DNA from: Candidatus Obscuribacterales bacterium
Lineage (GTDB): Bacteria > Cyanobacteriota > Vampirovibrionia > Obscuribacterales > Obscuribacteraceae
Direction of reading: 5' to 3'
DNA: 64,000 nucleotides
Assembly (NCBI GenBank): GCA_020050835.1
Contig: JAGVKB010000053.1
Span: 62,001 to 126,000 of the forward strand
Shown one piece after another: positions 1 through 9,583 of this stretch (the first letter of the stretch is position 1; every line of letters starts with the position of its first letter). The position numbers and the translations under genes are program-made. Below the pieces are notes generated by a model that ran no database searches, was not told where the DNA came from, and saw nothing but the letters and a program-made list of their open reading frames with translations.

Positions 1-1104
1 ATAAATCTCGACTGTCGAGCGAGCGATCTTAAGCAAGGACTCCCTTTCTGCTTGAGTAAGATGAATAGTCTCGGCGGCCTTGAAAGCCGATTCCGGATGC
101 TCAGGCCAACTGCCACCACTAAAGGCAATTGCCAGGTAACTTACGGAATTGTCCTTATCTTCAACGCCGGTATCTTGCGAGGTGTAATACTTCAACAAAG
201 TGCCCTTTGCATTAGCCGGAAGCATGGCAGCAAGCACCGAGCAGGGAAAGAATCCGCAAATTGTATCTTTCGTTTCCGACTCGAATTTGAGGAACTCCTC
301 AACATCCTTTCGACTGAGAATTTGAAATGCCTGGCTATCCAGCTTTCGAACATTCTCCTTGATGTCACTCTTAAATGGCTGGTAGTCATAACGGGGTCCA
401 TAGTGCGTAAAATCCGAACTGACGACAACCATGTCATCCTTGGACACAAAACCTTTCAAAATTTCGGCTAGCTGCCTGATGTCGCTTTCATCCGAGAGCA
501 CACCGATTACGATCGGCACGATCCTCACGTCACCAAGAACCGCACGCACAAACGGCAGTTGCATCTCGAGTGAATGTTCGACTCGATGTACTTCAGCCGC
601 TTTGGAGAAGATTGGATAGCTTTTGAGCTCCTCAATCAAATCCTTATCTACTTCCAGGTCACCAAAAGGAGTTTGAAAGATTACCTGCATCGGCAAAGCT
701 GCACCGTGAAATCCGACATGATGGCTCGGTCCGAGCAGAAATGCTCGCTTCACCTTTTGTCCCTGCAAAAGCTTATAAGCATAAGCCGCCGCCTGCCCTG
801 AAAACTGATAGCCGGCATGAGGCGCAACGACAGCCAACACCGGCTGCTCGATCGGCGGATTATGGTCGGTCAACATCGAGACGCTCTTACCATCGATCAG
901 CGGTTGAGCATTGGATAGAAACTGCTCGAGTTGCAATTTCAGACGATCGGGGTCGGCATCGTACCAGCTGCCCGCATACATCGTCCGGCGGATTCCCTCA
1001 AGGACCATCTGCGCTTCTCCTGCTTTGCACACCAAAATCGATACCGCCAGTGCGGACACTACTGCTATTCCCAATAACTTGCCTGCCGACACCCGCACTA
1101 TCAC
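1..1104 (-). CDS. AmmeMemoRadiSam system protein B fused to an AMMECR1 domain (3' end cut by window)
   Basis: Translating the minus strand from a GTG at 1104 gives 368 open codons that run off the left edge. An N-terminal hydrophobic segment (residues about 7-28) is followed by a MEMO1-family domain: RTMYAGSWYDAD, then APHAGYQFSG, GPSHHVGF, EHSLEMQLPFV, VVSSDFTHYG, and KYYTSQD near the end. The His/Asp positions match the metal-site-like pocket of the family. After it comes LTQAERESLLKIARS, which looks like the first helix of an AMMECR1 domain, so systems B and A appear fused. The GTG overlaps the stop of the upstream TonB-like gene (GTGA), which implies translational coupling and fixes the start. 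Genes of this family usually sit with a radical SAM enzyme and their biochemical role is unsettled. The hydrophobic N-terminus suggests a membrane anchor or export. The fusion call rests on about 15 residues of AMMECR1. Confidence 0.85.
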   Translation of the reverse strand, partial: MIVRVSAGKLLGIAVVSALAVSILVCKAGEAQMVLEGIRRTMYAGSWYDADPDRLKLQLEQFLSNAQPLIDGKSVSMLTDHNPPIEQPVLAVVAPHAGYQFSGQAAAYAYKLLQGQKVKRAFLLGPSHHVGFHGAALPMQVIFQTPFGDLEVDKDLIEELKSYPIFSKAAEVHRVEHSLEMQLPFVRAVLGDVRIVPIVIGVLSDESDIRQLAEILKGFVSKDDMVVVSSDFTHYGPRYDYQPFKSDIKENVRKLDSQAFQILSRKDVEEFLKFESETKDTICGFFPCSVLAAMLPANAKGTLLKYYTSQDTGVEDKDNSVSYLAIAFSGGSWPEHPESAFKAAETIHLTQAERESLLKIARSTVEIY

Positions 1105-1706
1105 GGAGCCGGACTTTCCGCATTGCTTTCAGGCGGCGCGCTGCCGGCCGGGCTCTCACTGTTTTCAGAGCCGGTTTGGATAGCGGCAGGTGAGCTAGCC
1201 GGCTGTAATTTCGGAGGCTGAATCGGATCCAACCGTCCGGATAAGTTGGAGTTGGAATCCCCGTGCGGATCGTAAGTAGAATCGAAATTGAAAGTAATGC
1301 GAACCGTTGGAGTGCTCTGCGCCGGCAACGGCTCGAGCGGTTGAGCTTGGCTGAACGCAGCACTGGCTGCGCGCTCAGCCGCCTCACCCTTAGGATTGCT
1401 CGTCAGAGTCAGGTCTGAAACAGAGCCATCAGAACTGACCACCGCCTGCAACACGACATGGAACTTGCCAGGTGGATAATCCCAGTTGTTAATGACCTTT
1501 CCACGCAAGCGGGAAACATAGGCGGTATAGGGTCCGCTTAAATCCACCGTTTTTGCTGGCTGTGACCCAGATTGTGCCGCTCGCTTGCCGGCCGGTGCGG
1601 CTTTTCTGGCAGGAGCAGCAGCAAGTTCCGGAGCCAGAATGGCGTTGCCAGCTAATGCTAACGCTACCAGCGAGACACCATAGTTAGAGAGTTTGGAATT
1701 CATCAT
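1101..1706 (-). CDS. Secreted TonB/TolA C-terminal domain protein
   Basis: 201 aa. A signal peptide (hydrophobic core about residues 10-30, Ala-rich cleavage region) is followed by a Lys/Ala-rich linker. A TonB/TolA-like C-terminal fold occupies about 60-145: YVSRLRGKVINNWDYP, then a VVSSDGSVSDLTLTSNP strand pair and a final VRITFNFD strand. The tail is Pro/Ser-rich and disordered. In this family the domain contacts partner proteins across the periplasm. There is no N-terminal membrane anchor typical of TonB itself, so it is more likely a secreted or periplasmic protein with a TonB-type domain. Its stop overlaps the start of the MEMO-family gene, so the two are one transcriptional unit. Function beyond the domain is unknown. 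Confidence 0.75.
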   Translation of the reverse strand: MMNSKLSNYGVSLVALALAGNAILAPELAAAPARKAAPAGKRAAQSGSQPAKTVDLSGPYTAYVSRLRGKVINNWDYPPGKFHVVLQAVVSSDGSVSDLTLTSNPKGEAAERAASAAFSQAQPLEPLPAQSTPTVRITFNFDSTYDPHGDSNSNLSGRLDPIQPPKLQPASSPAAIQTGSENSESPAGSAPPESNAESPAP

Positions 1707-1798
1707 CTAAATCCACTCCATTCTCAACTTGCCCGTTATTAGGTATCAGTTTACCAGCCAGTCGCAAAGGCGTAACTGGCTCAATTTTAACGCTCCGG

Positions 1799-3070
1799 CT
1801 ATCTTCCGGCTCTTTTTCTGGCTCTAAAAATACCGAATGAGGAAGTGTAGCCATGCAGAAAGGTAGTTCCACTGACCGGACCAATCTCACCGTTGCAGAA
1901 GAAGCCACCGAGTGGAATTTCACCCAGGTATTCCTTGAAACACTCAGAATCGTGATTGGGTTGCCCGTACAGATATTGTCCGCGTCCCAGACAGGAGAAG
2001 AGCAGCGCACCAGCAGCTTCCTCAGGGTGCAGATCGCGATAGTGCTTAAGCATCACGCGCAAATCATCGGCTGATGTCACCGCATCGCGCAAATGGAACT
2101 GCACTGTTCGCTCCGGGCGTAAGCTCTCTGCGACTACCAGCGCACCGGAGTTAGGCTCGATGCCCAGAATATTTCTAATCAAGAAGTCACCGGGCTTGAA
2201 ATCATCCTTAAACTCGTCCATAACCACGCCTAAAAAGAGCGATGTTTTAGCCAACTCCCTGTCTTCCGGCTCAAGCGACAGCAAGAGATTGTGCAAGACG
2301 CTTACCGCCTGTTGACCATCCAATTCCAACAGGAAATTCTTGCTGCAGCGCGACACCCGCATCGGCACTCCGATCGGCCGACAGCCCTGGGCGACTACCG
2401 TCTCCACGATCACGTCGCCCGAAAGCGCAACCCCGACCGCACCCTGTCGATGAATCAGTCCGTCGAGATAGAGCACATTTAAACCCGGTCGTGATGCACC
2501 GCTGGCCAAACCACCTACTTTGCTCGATTTAGGAAAGGCATAGTCTAATCCCTGTACAAGCACGTCCACCCTGAGCGTAAACGGGTCAGGCAAAAGTACA
2601 AAGCTGGGATGCTTGGACGGCTCGACTCCCACCAGCTCAGACCATTTGTCCGGTGCGCTATCGCCATCAGGAAGCTGGTCGTCTGCAACGTGAAAGGCAG
2701 TGATTTCGACTCCAGGCAATTTAGCAGCAGTCAAAGCCACCGCCGGCTGCTGTTCTACTTCGATGCCGCCACCGATCAAGCCGCCGGCCGAGCATCCGAT
2801 CAACACCGTGGCGCCCAACTCGCGCTTCACGATCTCAGGAACTGCTCCATAGTCGAGAATGAAATGCGGAGAAACAAAAAAGACCGCTAGATCCGGTTTG
2901 CTGTCGCCGAGCTGGTCCTGCACAACTCGGCAGCATTCCACCAGGACAGATTCAAGCGAATCCATTTCATCTGTTGGTACCGATAGATGCGATGCCCATT
3001 TCACGCCGAATTCTACCTTGACCAAGCACCGAGTGACTGGTGCTAAAGCTACCGCTTCCAAACTATACAT
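1799..3070 (-). CDS. FIST N- and C-terminal domain sensor protein
   Basis: 423 aa from ATG 3070. The N-terminal FIST domain (about 20-220) shows LAVFFVSPHF, the GCSAGGLIGGG loop and a repeated Gly-rich core. The FIST_C domain (about 225-400) ends with GGFFCNGEIGPVSG and FLHGYTSSF, which are diagnostic of the family. FIST proteins are thought to bind small ligands, possibly amino acids, and often pass signals to histidine kinases or GGDEF proteins. No output domain is attached here. The frame is open up to a GTG at 3097, but those nine codons come from a 12-bp tandem repeat, so ATG 3070 is preferred. It is divergent from the permease gene and no signalling partner is adjacent. Confidence 0.85.
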   Translation of the reverse strand: MYSLEAVALAPVTRCLVKVEFGVKWASHLSVPTDEMDSLESVLVECCRVVQDQLGDSKPDLAVFFVSPHFILDYGAVPEIVKRELGATVLIGCSAGGLIGGGIEVEQQPAVALTAAKLPGVEITAFHVADDQLPDGDSAPDKWSELVGVEPSKHPSFVLLPDPFTLRVDVLVQGLDYAFPKSSKVGGLASGASRPGLNVLYLDGLIHRQGAVGVALSGDVIVETVVAQGCRPIGVPMRVSRCSKNFLLELDGQQAVSVLHNLLLSLEPEDRELAKTSLFLGVVMDEFKDDFKPGDFLIRNILGIEPNSGALVVAESLRPERTVQFHLRDAVTSADDLRVMLKHYRDLHPEEAAGALLFSCLGRGQYLYGQPNHDSECFKEYLGEIPLGGFFCNGEIGPVSGTTFLHGYTSSFGIFRARKRAGR

Positions 3071-3075
3071 TACCT

Positions 3076-3111
3076 GGGTCGGCACCCGGGTCGGCACCCG
3101 GGTCGGCAGCC
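3076..3111. repeat. Three tandem 12-bp repeats in a divergent promoter region
   Basis: GGGTCGGCACCC occurs at 3076-3087 and 3088-3099, with a one-mismatch third copy at 3100-3111. Each unit is itself nearly palindromic (GGGT...ACCC). The array lies just upstream of the FIST gene start and in the leader of the divergent permease gene. It may be a slippage-prone minisatellite or clustered operator sites. Confidence 0.8.
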
Positions 3112-3127
3112 GTAAAAGAATCTGGTT

Positions 3128-5122
3128 GTGAAGCTTTGTAAGCGTTTCAATTTCGGCTTTGGCGCCACGGGTATAATACCGACTGGCTTTCGAGATTCAT
3201 GGGCTGAGATTTACTTGGCTTTTGCAATAGCTAATTTAAGCGAGAGATTCAAACGCTGGTTCCTGGAAGGGGCCAAAGAATCGAAGCAGAGTGCACCGGA
3301 ACACCATCGCGACAGCTGGTGGAAAGTTATGTGCTTGACTGGAGTCGACTATTTTTCGACGCTCGGTTATGCACCAGGCATATCCTTTTTGGCAGCCGGA
3401 CTGCTTTCACCGCTGGCTACTGTTTTCCTTGTCCTTCTGACTCTGTTCGGTGCTCTGCCTATCTACGCGCGCGTGGCTCACGAAAGCCCCCACGGGCAAG
3501 GAAGCATCGCCATGCTGGAGAAGCACTTACCCGGCTGGGTAGGTAAAACGTTTGTCTTGTGCTTATTAGGATTTGCAGCGACCGATTTCATAATCACAAT
3601 TACGCTCTCAGCTGCAGATGCGGCCAATCACCTGGCCCAGAATCCGCTGGCACCGGTATGGTTGCAAGATAGATTGCTGCTCACAATCGGCCTGGTCGCT
3701 ATGCTCGGAGCGATTTTCTTGATCGGCTTTCGAGAAGCGATTGGAATCTCCGTCGTTTTGGTAGCGGTCTATCTCGTTCTCAATTTGATTGTTGTCGGCT
3801 CCAGCTTTCAGCACATCCTTCAACATCCTTCCGTGGTCGGCAACTGGCAAGCCGGCTTGACGGCGCAGTTTCACTCGGTCTGGACGATCGTCGGCTTGTC
3901 TGCTCTGTTCTTTCCGAAGCTTGCGCTCGGCATGTCCGGCTTTGAAACCGGCGTTGCAGTCATGCCGCTCGTGAAAGGATATCCAACCGACCAAGCAACC
4001 GAACCAACCGGCCGCATTCACAACACGCGCTGGTTGTTGTTTACCGCCGCCGCCATCATGAGTGTCTTTCTGCTCAGCTCCGCTTTCATTACAACAGTTC
4101 TGATTCCCGCTGGTGAATTCAGACCGAACGGGCAAGCAAATGGACGAGCCCTGGCCTTCCTTGCTCACCGCTACCTCGGCTCCGGCTTCGGCTCAGTCTA
4201 TGACCTGAGCACTATCGCTATTCTCTGGTTCGCGGGCGCTTCAGCAATGGCTGGGCTGTTGAATTTAGTGCCGCGTTACCTGCCGCGCTATGGTATGGCT
4301 CCGGACTGGGCGAAAGCGATGCGCCCGCTGACGGTCTTTTTCACCTTGGTGGCATTCGCCATCACCTGGCTGTTCAATGCCGACGTCGACGCACAGGGCG
4401 GCGCCTATGCCACCGGTGTTTTGGTAGTGATGACATCGGCAGCGGTGGCCGTCACATTATCAGCATGGCATCGCGACCGCCTGCAAAAATTCTACTTTCT
4501 GGCCATCTCGTCGGTATTTGTCTACACAACCGTCGTAAACACCCTCGAACGACCGGACGGAATTAAGATTGCCAGTTTCTTCATAGCGACGATTCTAGTC
4601 AGCTCGCTTGTTTCGCGCGCATTACGAGCAACTGAATTGAGAGTCCAGCGAATTACCATTGATGATAATGCCTTGCGCTTCCTAACCGAGTGCGGTCAGG
4701 GTGGCATTAGAATCGTGGCTCATCGTCCCGGTTCTACTGATTACGCGCGCAAGGAGCAAGAAGCCAGGGAGATTCATAACCTCAAGGACGAACAGCTCTT
4801 ATTTCTAGAGGTCCATCGGGGCGACGCCTCCGAATTCTCGGAGGCGCTCCTGGAGCTGAAAGGATACGAACACGAACGCTTTCGCATCTTACGCTGCGAG
4901 AGCCCGGCTATTCCCAACGCTCTGGCTGCGCTCATGTTGTACATTCGCGACCGGTTTCACACGCTACCGCATCTTTATCTCGGCTGGACAGAAGGCAATC
5001 CAATCCTTTACATCCTCAAGTACCTCTTTCTAGGAGAAGGGGAAACCGCACCGGTAGCCCGCGAAATTCTCCGGGAAGCTGAGCCGGATGTAAAAAGGCG
5101 CCCACGCGTGCATGTTGGTTAG
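3128..5122 (+). CDS. APC-family amino acid permease with C-terminal cytoplasmic domain
   Basis: The frame is open from GTG 3128 (664 codons). The start is uncertain: a -10 box at 3172 argues for a later start such as TTG 3215 (635 aa). The core shows [18 protein letters not shown] near the N-terminus, then about 12 hydrophobic segments up to about residue 500, as in APC-superfamily permeases with the LeuT fold. The N-terminal TLGYAPG segment matches the unwound helix 1 that binds substrate. A soluble tail of about 160 residues follows, with no recognised domain, and may be regulatory. It is probably an inner-membrane amino acid or cation-coupled transporter; the substrate cannot be read from sequence. 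It stands alone, 112 bp ahead of htpX. Confidence 0.8.
   Translation: MKLCKRFNFGFGATGIIPTGFRDSWAEIYLAFAIANLSERFKRWFLEGAKESKQSAPEHHRDSWWKVMCLTGVDYFSTLGYAPGISFLAAGLLSPLATVFLVLLTLFGALPIYARVAHESPHGQGSIAMLEKHLPGWVGKTFVLCLLGFAATDFIITITLSAADAANHLAQNPLAPVWLQDRLLLTIGLVAMLGAIFLIGFREAIGISVVLVAVYLVLNLIVVGSSFQHILQHPSVVGNWQAGLTAQFHSVWTIVGLSALFFPKLALGMSGFETGVAVMPLVKGYPTDQATEPTGRIHNTRWLLFTAAAIMSVFLLSSAFITTVLIPAGEFRPNGQANGRALAFLAHRYLGSGFGSVYDLSTIAILWFAGASAMAGLLNLVPRYLPRYGMAPDWAKAMRPLTVFFTLVAFAITWLFNADVDAQGGAYATGVLVVMTSAAVAVTLSAWHRDRLQKFYFLAISSVFVYTTVVNTLERPDGIKIASFFIATILVSSLVSRALRATELRVQRITIDDNALRFLTECGQGGIRIVAHRPGSTDYARKEQEAREIHNLKDEQLLFLEVHRGDASEFSEALLELKGYEHERFRILRCESPAIPNALAALMLYIRDRFHTLPHLYLGWTEGNPILYILKYLFLGEGETAPVAREILREAEPDVKRRPRVHVG
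3172..3177 (+). promoter_or_regulatory. Perfect TATAAT -10 box for the APC permease
   Basis: TATAAT at 3172-3177, followed by a purine about 7 bases on, would start RNA near 3184. No good -35 box is visible at 16-18 bp. If used, it places the true start of the permease downstream of the GTG at 3128. Confidence 0.45.
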
Positions 5123-5234
5123 AGCAAAACTTTACCGGCTAACATAAACGGAATGTGAAAGTTAGTCCGCTTGCCTCAAAAACAGGGAACATTAGATTGA
5201 ACCCGGCATCTTGGAGCCTGGAGGTCTTTCAAAA

Positions 5235-6089
5235 ATGAATACACTTCGAACAATCGTCTTGATGGGTGTGCTCACCGCTCTAATTGTCGCTGTCGGTGGG
5301 CTAATCGGCGGCAAGAGCGGCATGATGCTGGCCTTCGGCTTTGCCGTTGTCACTAATCTGGCCAATTACTGGTTCTCCGACAAGATAGCGCTGGCGATGG
5401 CCGGAGCAACTCCTATCTCTCGCGAGCAAGCGCCGGAGTTATACGAGATCGTCGAGAGAATTTCCAAGCGTGCCGGCATTCCGGCGCCGCCGATTTATCT
5501 GGCGCCAACCGAATCACCAAACGCCTTTGCCACCGGTCGCGATCCTGAGCACTCGGCTGTCGCCGTCACGTCGGGTATTCTGCGTATATTGAGCTTGCAG
5601 GAGTTGGAAGGAGTGCTCGCCCACGAACTTGCTCACGTTAAGAACCGGGACGTGCTGATTACAACGATGGCCGCGGTCATGGGCTCGGTGGTTACCATGA
5701 TCGCTCATTGGGGAATGTATTTAGGCGGCTACCGAGACGACCGAGAACAACCGGTCAATCCGATCTTTGCAATATTGCTCGTGATCTTGGCTCCGATTGC
5801 AGCCGCCGTCATTCAGTTTGCGATTTCGCGTACACGCGAATACGAGGCCGACCATACCGGCGCCGAATTATGCGGGCATCCGGAGGAGCTCGCCTCAGCG
5901 CTTTCCAGGCTGGAGGATGGCGTCCGGCAGATACCCAACATGCAAGCTAATCCGGCCATGTCTTCGCTGTACATCGTGCAACCTAAGCCGGTCGATTGGA
6001 TAGTCAGACTGATGTCTACTCATCCACCGATCGAGGACCGGATCAAACGGCTGGAAGAGATGTCCAGGCAAAGCAGCCACTATCGCTGA
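5235..6089 (+). CDS. htpX: Zinc metalloprotease HtpX
   Basis: 284 aa membrane-bound M48 peptidase for quality control of inner-membrane proteins. Two N-terminal membrane segments (about 7-25 and 30-50) precede the catalytic domain. The zinc motif HELAH is at 130-134, with the third ligand in EYEAD at about 204. A second hydrophobic pair lies between them (about 145-165 and 175-198). The C-terminal STHPPIEDRI motif is typical of the family, and the length matches E. coli HtpX. ATG 5235 is chosen because GGAGGT at 5220-5225 sits 9 nt upstream; a TTG at 5211 lacks one. It is convergent with the response regulator gene, with only one base between stops. Confidence 0.95.
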   Translation: MNTLRTIVLMGVLTALIVAVGGLIGGKSGMMLAFGFAVVTNLANYWFSDKIALAMAGATPISREQAPELYEIVERISKRAGIPAPPIYLAPTESPNAFATGRDPEHSAVAVTSGILRILSLQELEGVLAHELAHVKNRDVLITTMAAVMGSVVTMIAHWGMYLGGYRDDREQPVNPIFAILLVILAPIAAAVIQFAISRTREYEADHTGAELCGHPEELASALSRLEDGVRQIPNMQANPAMSSLYIVQPKPVDWIVRLMSTHPPIEDRIKRLEEMSRQSSHYR

Positions 6090-6090
6090 C

Positions 6091-6762
6091 TTAGATGAAA
6101 CCCTGCCGCATCGCCTTAACTGCCGCCTGAGTACGGTCGGTCACAGCAAGCTTCTCCATAATATGCCGCATATGAGTTTTGATCGTCTCGACGCTCAACC
6201 CTAAACGGTCGGCGATCTCCTGATTGCTGAATCCTTCGATTACCAAGCGCAGGACATCCGCTTCACGTAGTGACAAGGGAGATTCGGAACGAACCACCTT
6301 AGCTATCTCGGTGAGCGGGCTTGGTGCGTTGCCGGTGAAGGCGGCCAGCACGCGACTGGAAACAGCTGGATCCAGCCAAGCTGCGCCATCGGCCACACTT
6401 TTCAAAGCCATCTCCAGCTGGGCGCTCGAAATCTCCTTCAAGCAGTAGGCATCGGCACCGGCGCTTAACGCCGAAAACAGCACATCGTCGGTATCGTGCG
6501 AACTGAGCATCACGACTCTCATCGCCGGCCGCTCGGCCTTGATACGCCTGGTCGCTTCGATTCCGTCTATCTCCGGCAATCCGATATCCATGACGACAAT
6601 GTTTGGATTCAACAGCTTGGCCTGCTCAACCGCTGCTAAACCATCGGTGACGGAGCCGACAACCTTGAGCCCAGCAATTTGGTTCAAGGTAAGTTCGAGC
6701 CCGACACGCGTGATTTCATTGTCCTCCACGACGAGAACTGTGATTAATCGACTACCCGACAT
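6091..6762 (-). CDS. NarL/FixJ-type response regulator
   Basis: 223 aa. The receiver domain (about 7-125) has the acidic pair ED at 13-14, phospho-acceptor D59 in VVMDIGLP, S87 in LSSHD and K109 in YCLKE, so all activation residues are present. A LuxR-type helix-turn-helix (about 158-220) follows: LSLREADVLRLVIEG and SNQEIADRLGLSVETIKTH. It is expected to bind DNA as a phosphorylated dimer. No histidine kinase adjoins it; the nearest is at 10.4 kb. It is a clear paralogue of the regulator at 13.4-14.0 kb, with near-identical HTH recognition helices, so the two may share target sites. Confidence 0.93.
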   Translation of the reverse strand: MSGSRLITVLVVEDNEITRVGLELTLNQIAGLKVVGSVTDGLAAVEQAKLLNPNIVVMDIGLPEIDGIEATRRIKAERPAMRVVMLSSHDTDDVLFSALSAGADAYCLKEISSAQLEMALKSVADGAAWLDPAVSSRVLAAFTGNAPSPLTEIAKVVRSESPLSLREADVLRLVIEGFSNQEIADRLGLSVETIKTHMRHIMEKLAVTDRTQAAVKAMRQGFI

Positions 6763-6895
6763 CAGCTTCTAAACTAGTTAGGAATTAGCACAACTCGATC
6801 TTACCAGCACGACCTGATCAAGCGACTCTTCAATTGACCGTTGCGGCATCACCCGATGTAGTGAATTCAAGAGAAGCGACCACGGCTTTGTGGAT

Positions 6896-8473
6896 TCAGT
6901 TAAGCAAACGCTTGAGAATTTTCCCGGAAGAGTTTCTCGGCAGTAAATCGACGAATTCCACCAGCCGCGGCACCTTGTATTCAGCCAGGTGCTCGGCGCA
7001 AAACGCTTTGACCGCCTCGCCATTAAGCGATGTGCCGGCTCGTTTGACGACGACAGCCTTGACCCGCTCTCCCATCAAACGGTCGGGCACACCGATCACC
7101 GCAACCTCCACAACCGAGCTCAAGCGAGCAATTACCTCTTCGATCTCGCGGGGATAAATGTTTTGTCCACCGCGAATGATCAGCTCCTTCTTCCGTCCAA
7201 CTATGAACAGGTAACCGTCTTCATCCCTATAAGCGAGATCACCTGTGAAGAACCAACCGTCTTTGATTGACTCAGCGGTAGCATCTTTCTGCCGGTAGTA
7301 ACCAGCCATGACATTTGGACCCTTAATAGCAATCTCACCGACATGCTCCCGACCATATGGAAGATGCTCTCCGTTGCGATCAAATAGGCTCACTTCAACT
7401 TTGTCGAACGGAAAGCCGACAGATCCGATCTTGCGCACGCCATCCAACCGATTGAAGCTTGCTACACAGGAAACCTCCGTCAGACCGTATCCCTCAATCA
7501 AGGGAGCCCCGAACTGACTTTCAATCTTTGCAAAAATTTCCACCGGCAAGGAAGCTGCTCCGGAAATGCAGGCTCGAAGCTGAGAAAGATCATAGCTTGT
7601 ATGCTCCATCTCCATCAACATGAACTGGTACATGGTCGGCACCGCCGGCAGTACTGTAATTTTTTGCTCTGCCAGAGTCCGCAAAGCAGACTTGGCTTCG
7701 AACTTCTCGAGCACGACCAATCGGCCACCGCCGGCGATAGTACCGAGCATGACAACAGTCAGACCGTAGATATGGCAAAGCGGCAGGACTGCCAGCAGGC
7801 TGTCTTTGCGGTCTATGTTGAAGGCATTGGCAGCGGCCCCCACTGCGAACAGCAGATTGTCGTGGGTAAGCATCGCCCCTTTGGGCTTGCCGGTTGTGCC
7901 GGAAGTATAAACCAGCACGGCCAGATCTTTCGAAGAGTCCACGGCCACCGGCCAAGCCATCGCCGATGGTGGCTCCGCCAACTCCGTCAGCGGCAGATAG
8001 GCGACCCTGTCATCGGCCGAAAGCGGCGTTGTTGAGTTCGACACGACAATGCTCTCGAGCGCCGGCACCGTAGCAACTGCCGCAGTTACTTCCGCCAGGG
8101 CACGCTCGTGCACCACCAGACATTTCGCTTCGGAGTCCGACAAGATATGCGAAATCTCTTCGGACTTCAGGAGCGGATTGACCGGCACTACCGTTGCTCC
8201 AAGCCCGCAAACTCCCAGAAAGGCCGCTACGAATTCAGCACCATTCGGGAAGAGCAATCCTACCTTGTCGCCACGCGACACGCCTAGCTTGCTCAACTGA
8301 TAAGCGACAGCCCTGGACCGTCGCTCGAGCTGCTGATAGGTGTAGCAAGTCTCCGCCGATATCACGGCTTGCGCATCAGGCGAGCGCCCAACCGTATTCA
8401 AAAGCAATCCAATCAAACCGGCGCTTTGAGTACTTTCGCCGAAAGCATTAGTCTGACAAGTGACAAAATCCAT
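6896..8473 (-). CDS. AMP-dependent acyl-CoA synthetase/ligase
   Basis: 525 aa from ATG 8473; a TTG at 8509 would add 12 residues but has no ribosome-binding site. It is a two-domain adenylate-forming enzyme. The P-loop motif VYTSGTTGKPKG lies near residue 180, the A5 motif YGLTE near 330, and the hinge segment GDLAYRDEDGYLFIVGRKK near 415. GGQNIYP and the C-terminal lysine motif SSGKILKR follow. This is the pattern of class I fatty-acyl-CoA ligases, which make acyl-AMP and then acyl-CoA. Chain length and substrate cannot be told. The gene follows the thioredoxin gene by 97 bp on the same strand. It could supply activated acyl groups to the GH3/SDR operon, but that link is speculative. Confidence 0.9.
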   Translation of the reverse strand: MDFVTCQTNAFGESTQSAGLIGLLLNTVGRSPDAQAVISAETCYTYQQLERRSRAVAYQLSKLGVSRGDKVGLLFPNGAEFVAAFLGVCGLGATVVPVNPLLKSEEISHILSDSEAKCLVVHERALAEVTAAVATVPALESIVVSNSTTPLSADDRVAYLPLTELAEPPSAMAWPVAVDSSKDLAVLVYTSGTTGKPKGAMLTHDNLLFAVGAAANAFNIDRKDSLLAVLPLCHIYGLTVVMLGTIAGGGRLVVLEKFEAKSALRTLAEQKITVLPAVPTMYQFMLMEMEHTSYDLSQLRACISGAASLPVEIFAKIESQFGAPLIEGYGLTEVSCVASFNRLDGVRKIGSVGFPFDKVEVSLFDRNGEHLPYGREHVGEIAIKGPNVMAGYYRQKDATAESIKDGWFFTGDLAYRDEDGYLFIVGRKKELIIRGGQNIYPREIEEVIARLSSVVEVAVIGVPDRLMGERVKAVVVKRAGTSLNGEAVKAFCAEHLAEYKVPRLVEFVDLLPRNSSGKILKRLLN

Positions 8474-8570
8474 CTGCTCAGGTCCGTCCAGCCAAAAATC
8501 AAGCCCCAAACAGTTTAGGCGATTTCGCCAAACAACTTGTTAAGGGGTATTAAAGTTCGGGCGAACTCGC

Positions 8571-9317
8571 TTAACCAGCCGGCAGGATTTTCTCAATCGC
8601 TTTTGCCACGGCTTGATCGCCGGAGTAGCCGATAGTGAAAGTTGCGACCTCTCCGTCGGGCTTGAGAAACACCAGCGTAGGAATCGGACTGACCCCGTAC
8701 TTCTCGACAATTTCATCCGAATTTGGATCGTCCACATTAACCATTAAGAAGTTCACTTTGTCGCCGTAGTCCGCCTTGGCCTTATCAAGGGCCGGCTTCT
8801 GCAGTTTACATGGCTGGCACCAGGCAGCATAAAAATCAATCACAGTCGGCTTGGACGCTTCGACGCCTCGTTCGAGCGACACGATACCGACCGTGCGCGC
8901 AATCAAAGCTGTGCCAGGACCGCAATGTGGAGAAAGCAAGCCCTTCGGCAGACTCATCAAGCTGGCATTGGCCTTTTGAGCATTCTGCGAGCCACGGCCG
9001 TACCTGATAGCAGAACGCAAATGGGCTCTGGCTTTTGCGTAATCTTTGAGTTTCACATAAGCCTGGCCGAGACAAAGTTGAGCTTCGCAACTCGTCGGTT
9101 GTGCTTTCACAGCCGCTTGGAGCAACGGCAGCGCCTGTTTCGTCTGCCCCTTGGCCATTCTCGCTTTGCCAAGCGCCAGCGGCGATTGGGCGACGGCAGC
9201 GGTTTTTACGCCGGCTGGAGCAGCATCGACCGAAATCAGCACCTGACCAATGGAAAGGATTAGACCAAAGGCAACTAAACCTACGGTCTTACTGTTGAGC
9301 ATACGGGGACGATTCAT
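8571..9317 (-). CDS. Exported TPR-thioredoxin protein
   Basis: 248 aa. An N-terminal signal/anchor (hydrophobic about 12-32, DAAPAG cleavage-like end) is followed by TPR-like helices (about 45-115) and a thioredoxin fold (about 145-245). The active site is WCQPC at 166-170, and the cis-proline loop is GVSPIPTLVFLKPDGE. Cys-x-x-Cys with a Gln-Pro middle is a redox-active variant. It is likely a periplasmic thiol-disulfide oxidoreductase or electron donor. Proteins with paired cysteines, such as the CC-motif family at 39-48 kb, are plausible clients but nothing links them directly. Start ATG 9317. Confidence 0.88.
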   Translation of the reverse strand: MNRPRMLNSKTVGLVAFGLILSIGQVLISVDAAPAGVKTAAVAQSPLALGKARMAKGQTKQALPLLQAAVKAQPTSCEAQLCLGQAYVKLKDYAKARAHLRSAIRYGRGSQNAQKANASLMSLPKGLLSPHCGPGTALIARTVGIVSLERGVEASKPTVIDFYAAWCQPCKLQKPALDKAKADYGDKVNFLMVNVDDPNSDEIVEKYGVSPIPTLVFLKPDGEVATFTIGYSGDQAVAKAIEKILPAG

Positions 9318-9513
9318 TTCTAACCTCTTTCGTAAAAGCAGGCAATTTCCAACGCGTTTGTAAGCGCTCAGTGTGCTGGCCGCTTTCAGGGCTTTCCACT
9401 TGCCTACATTTCCTGGCTATCTCTTAATAGCATCTGCCTGCGCTTATTCTACAAATCATCCGCTCAATTTAGGGAGCTTTGCAAAGGTCGCATCATAAAC
9501 GCCCAACCTGCGA

Positions 9514-9529
9514 GCGGCTCAAAAGCCGC
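9514..9529. terminator. Small hairpin between TPR and thioredoxin genes
   Basis: GCGGCT-CAAA-AGCCGC is a perfect 6-bp stem with a 4-nt loop, 55 bp beyond the stop of the TPR gene at 9584. There is no uridine tract on either strand, so it is at best a weak terminator or RNA-stability element. The rest of 9318-9583 shows no other structure. Confidence 0.3.
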
Positions 9530-9583
9530 CCGCAGCCGTCTGCGCCCCCCTAATTCTCAACAATGTTGAAGATGTCTTAACCG

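Noticed and set aside
3608-4168. 186-codon minus-strand open frame
   Set aside because: Antisense to the APC permease; low-complexity translation and no motifs.
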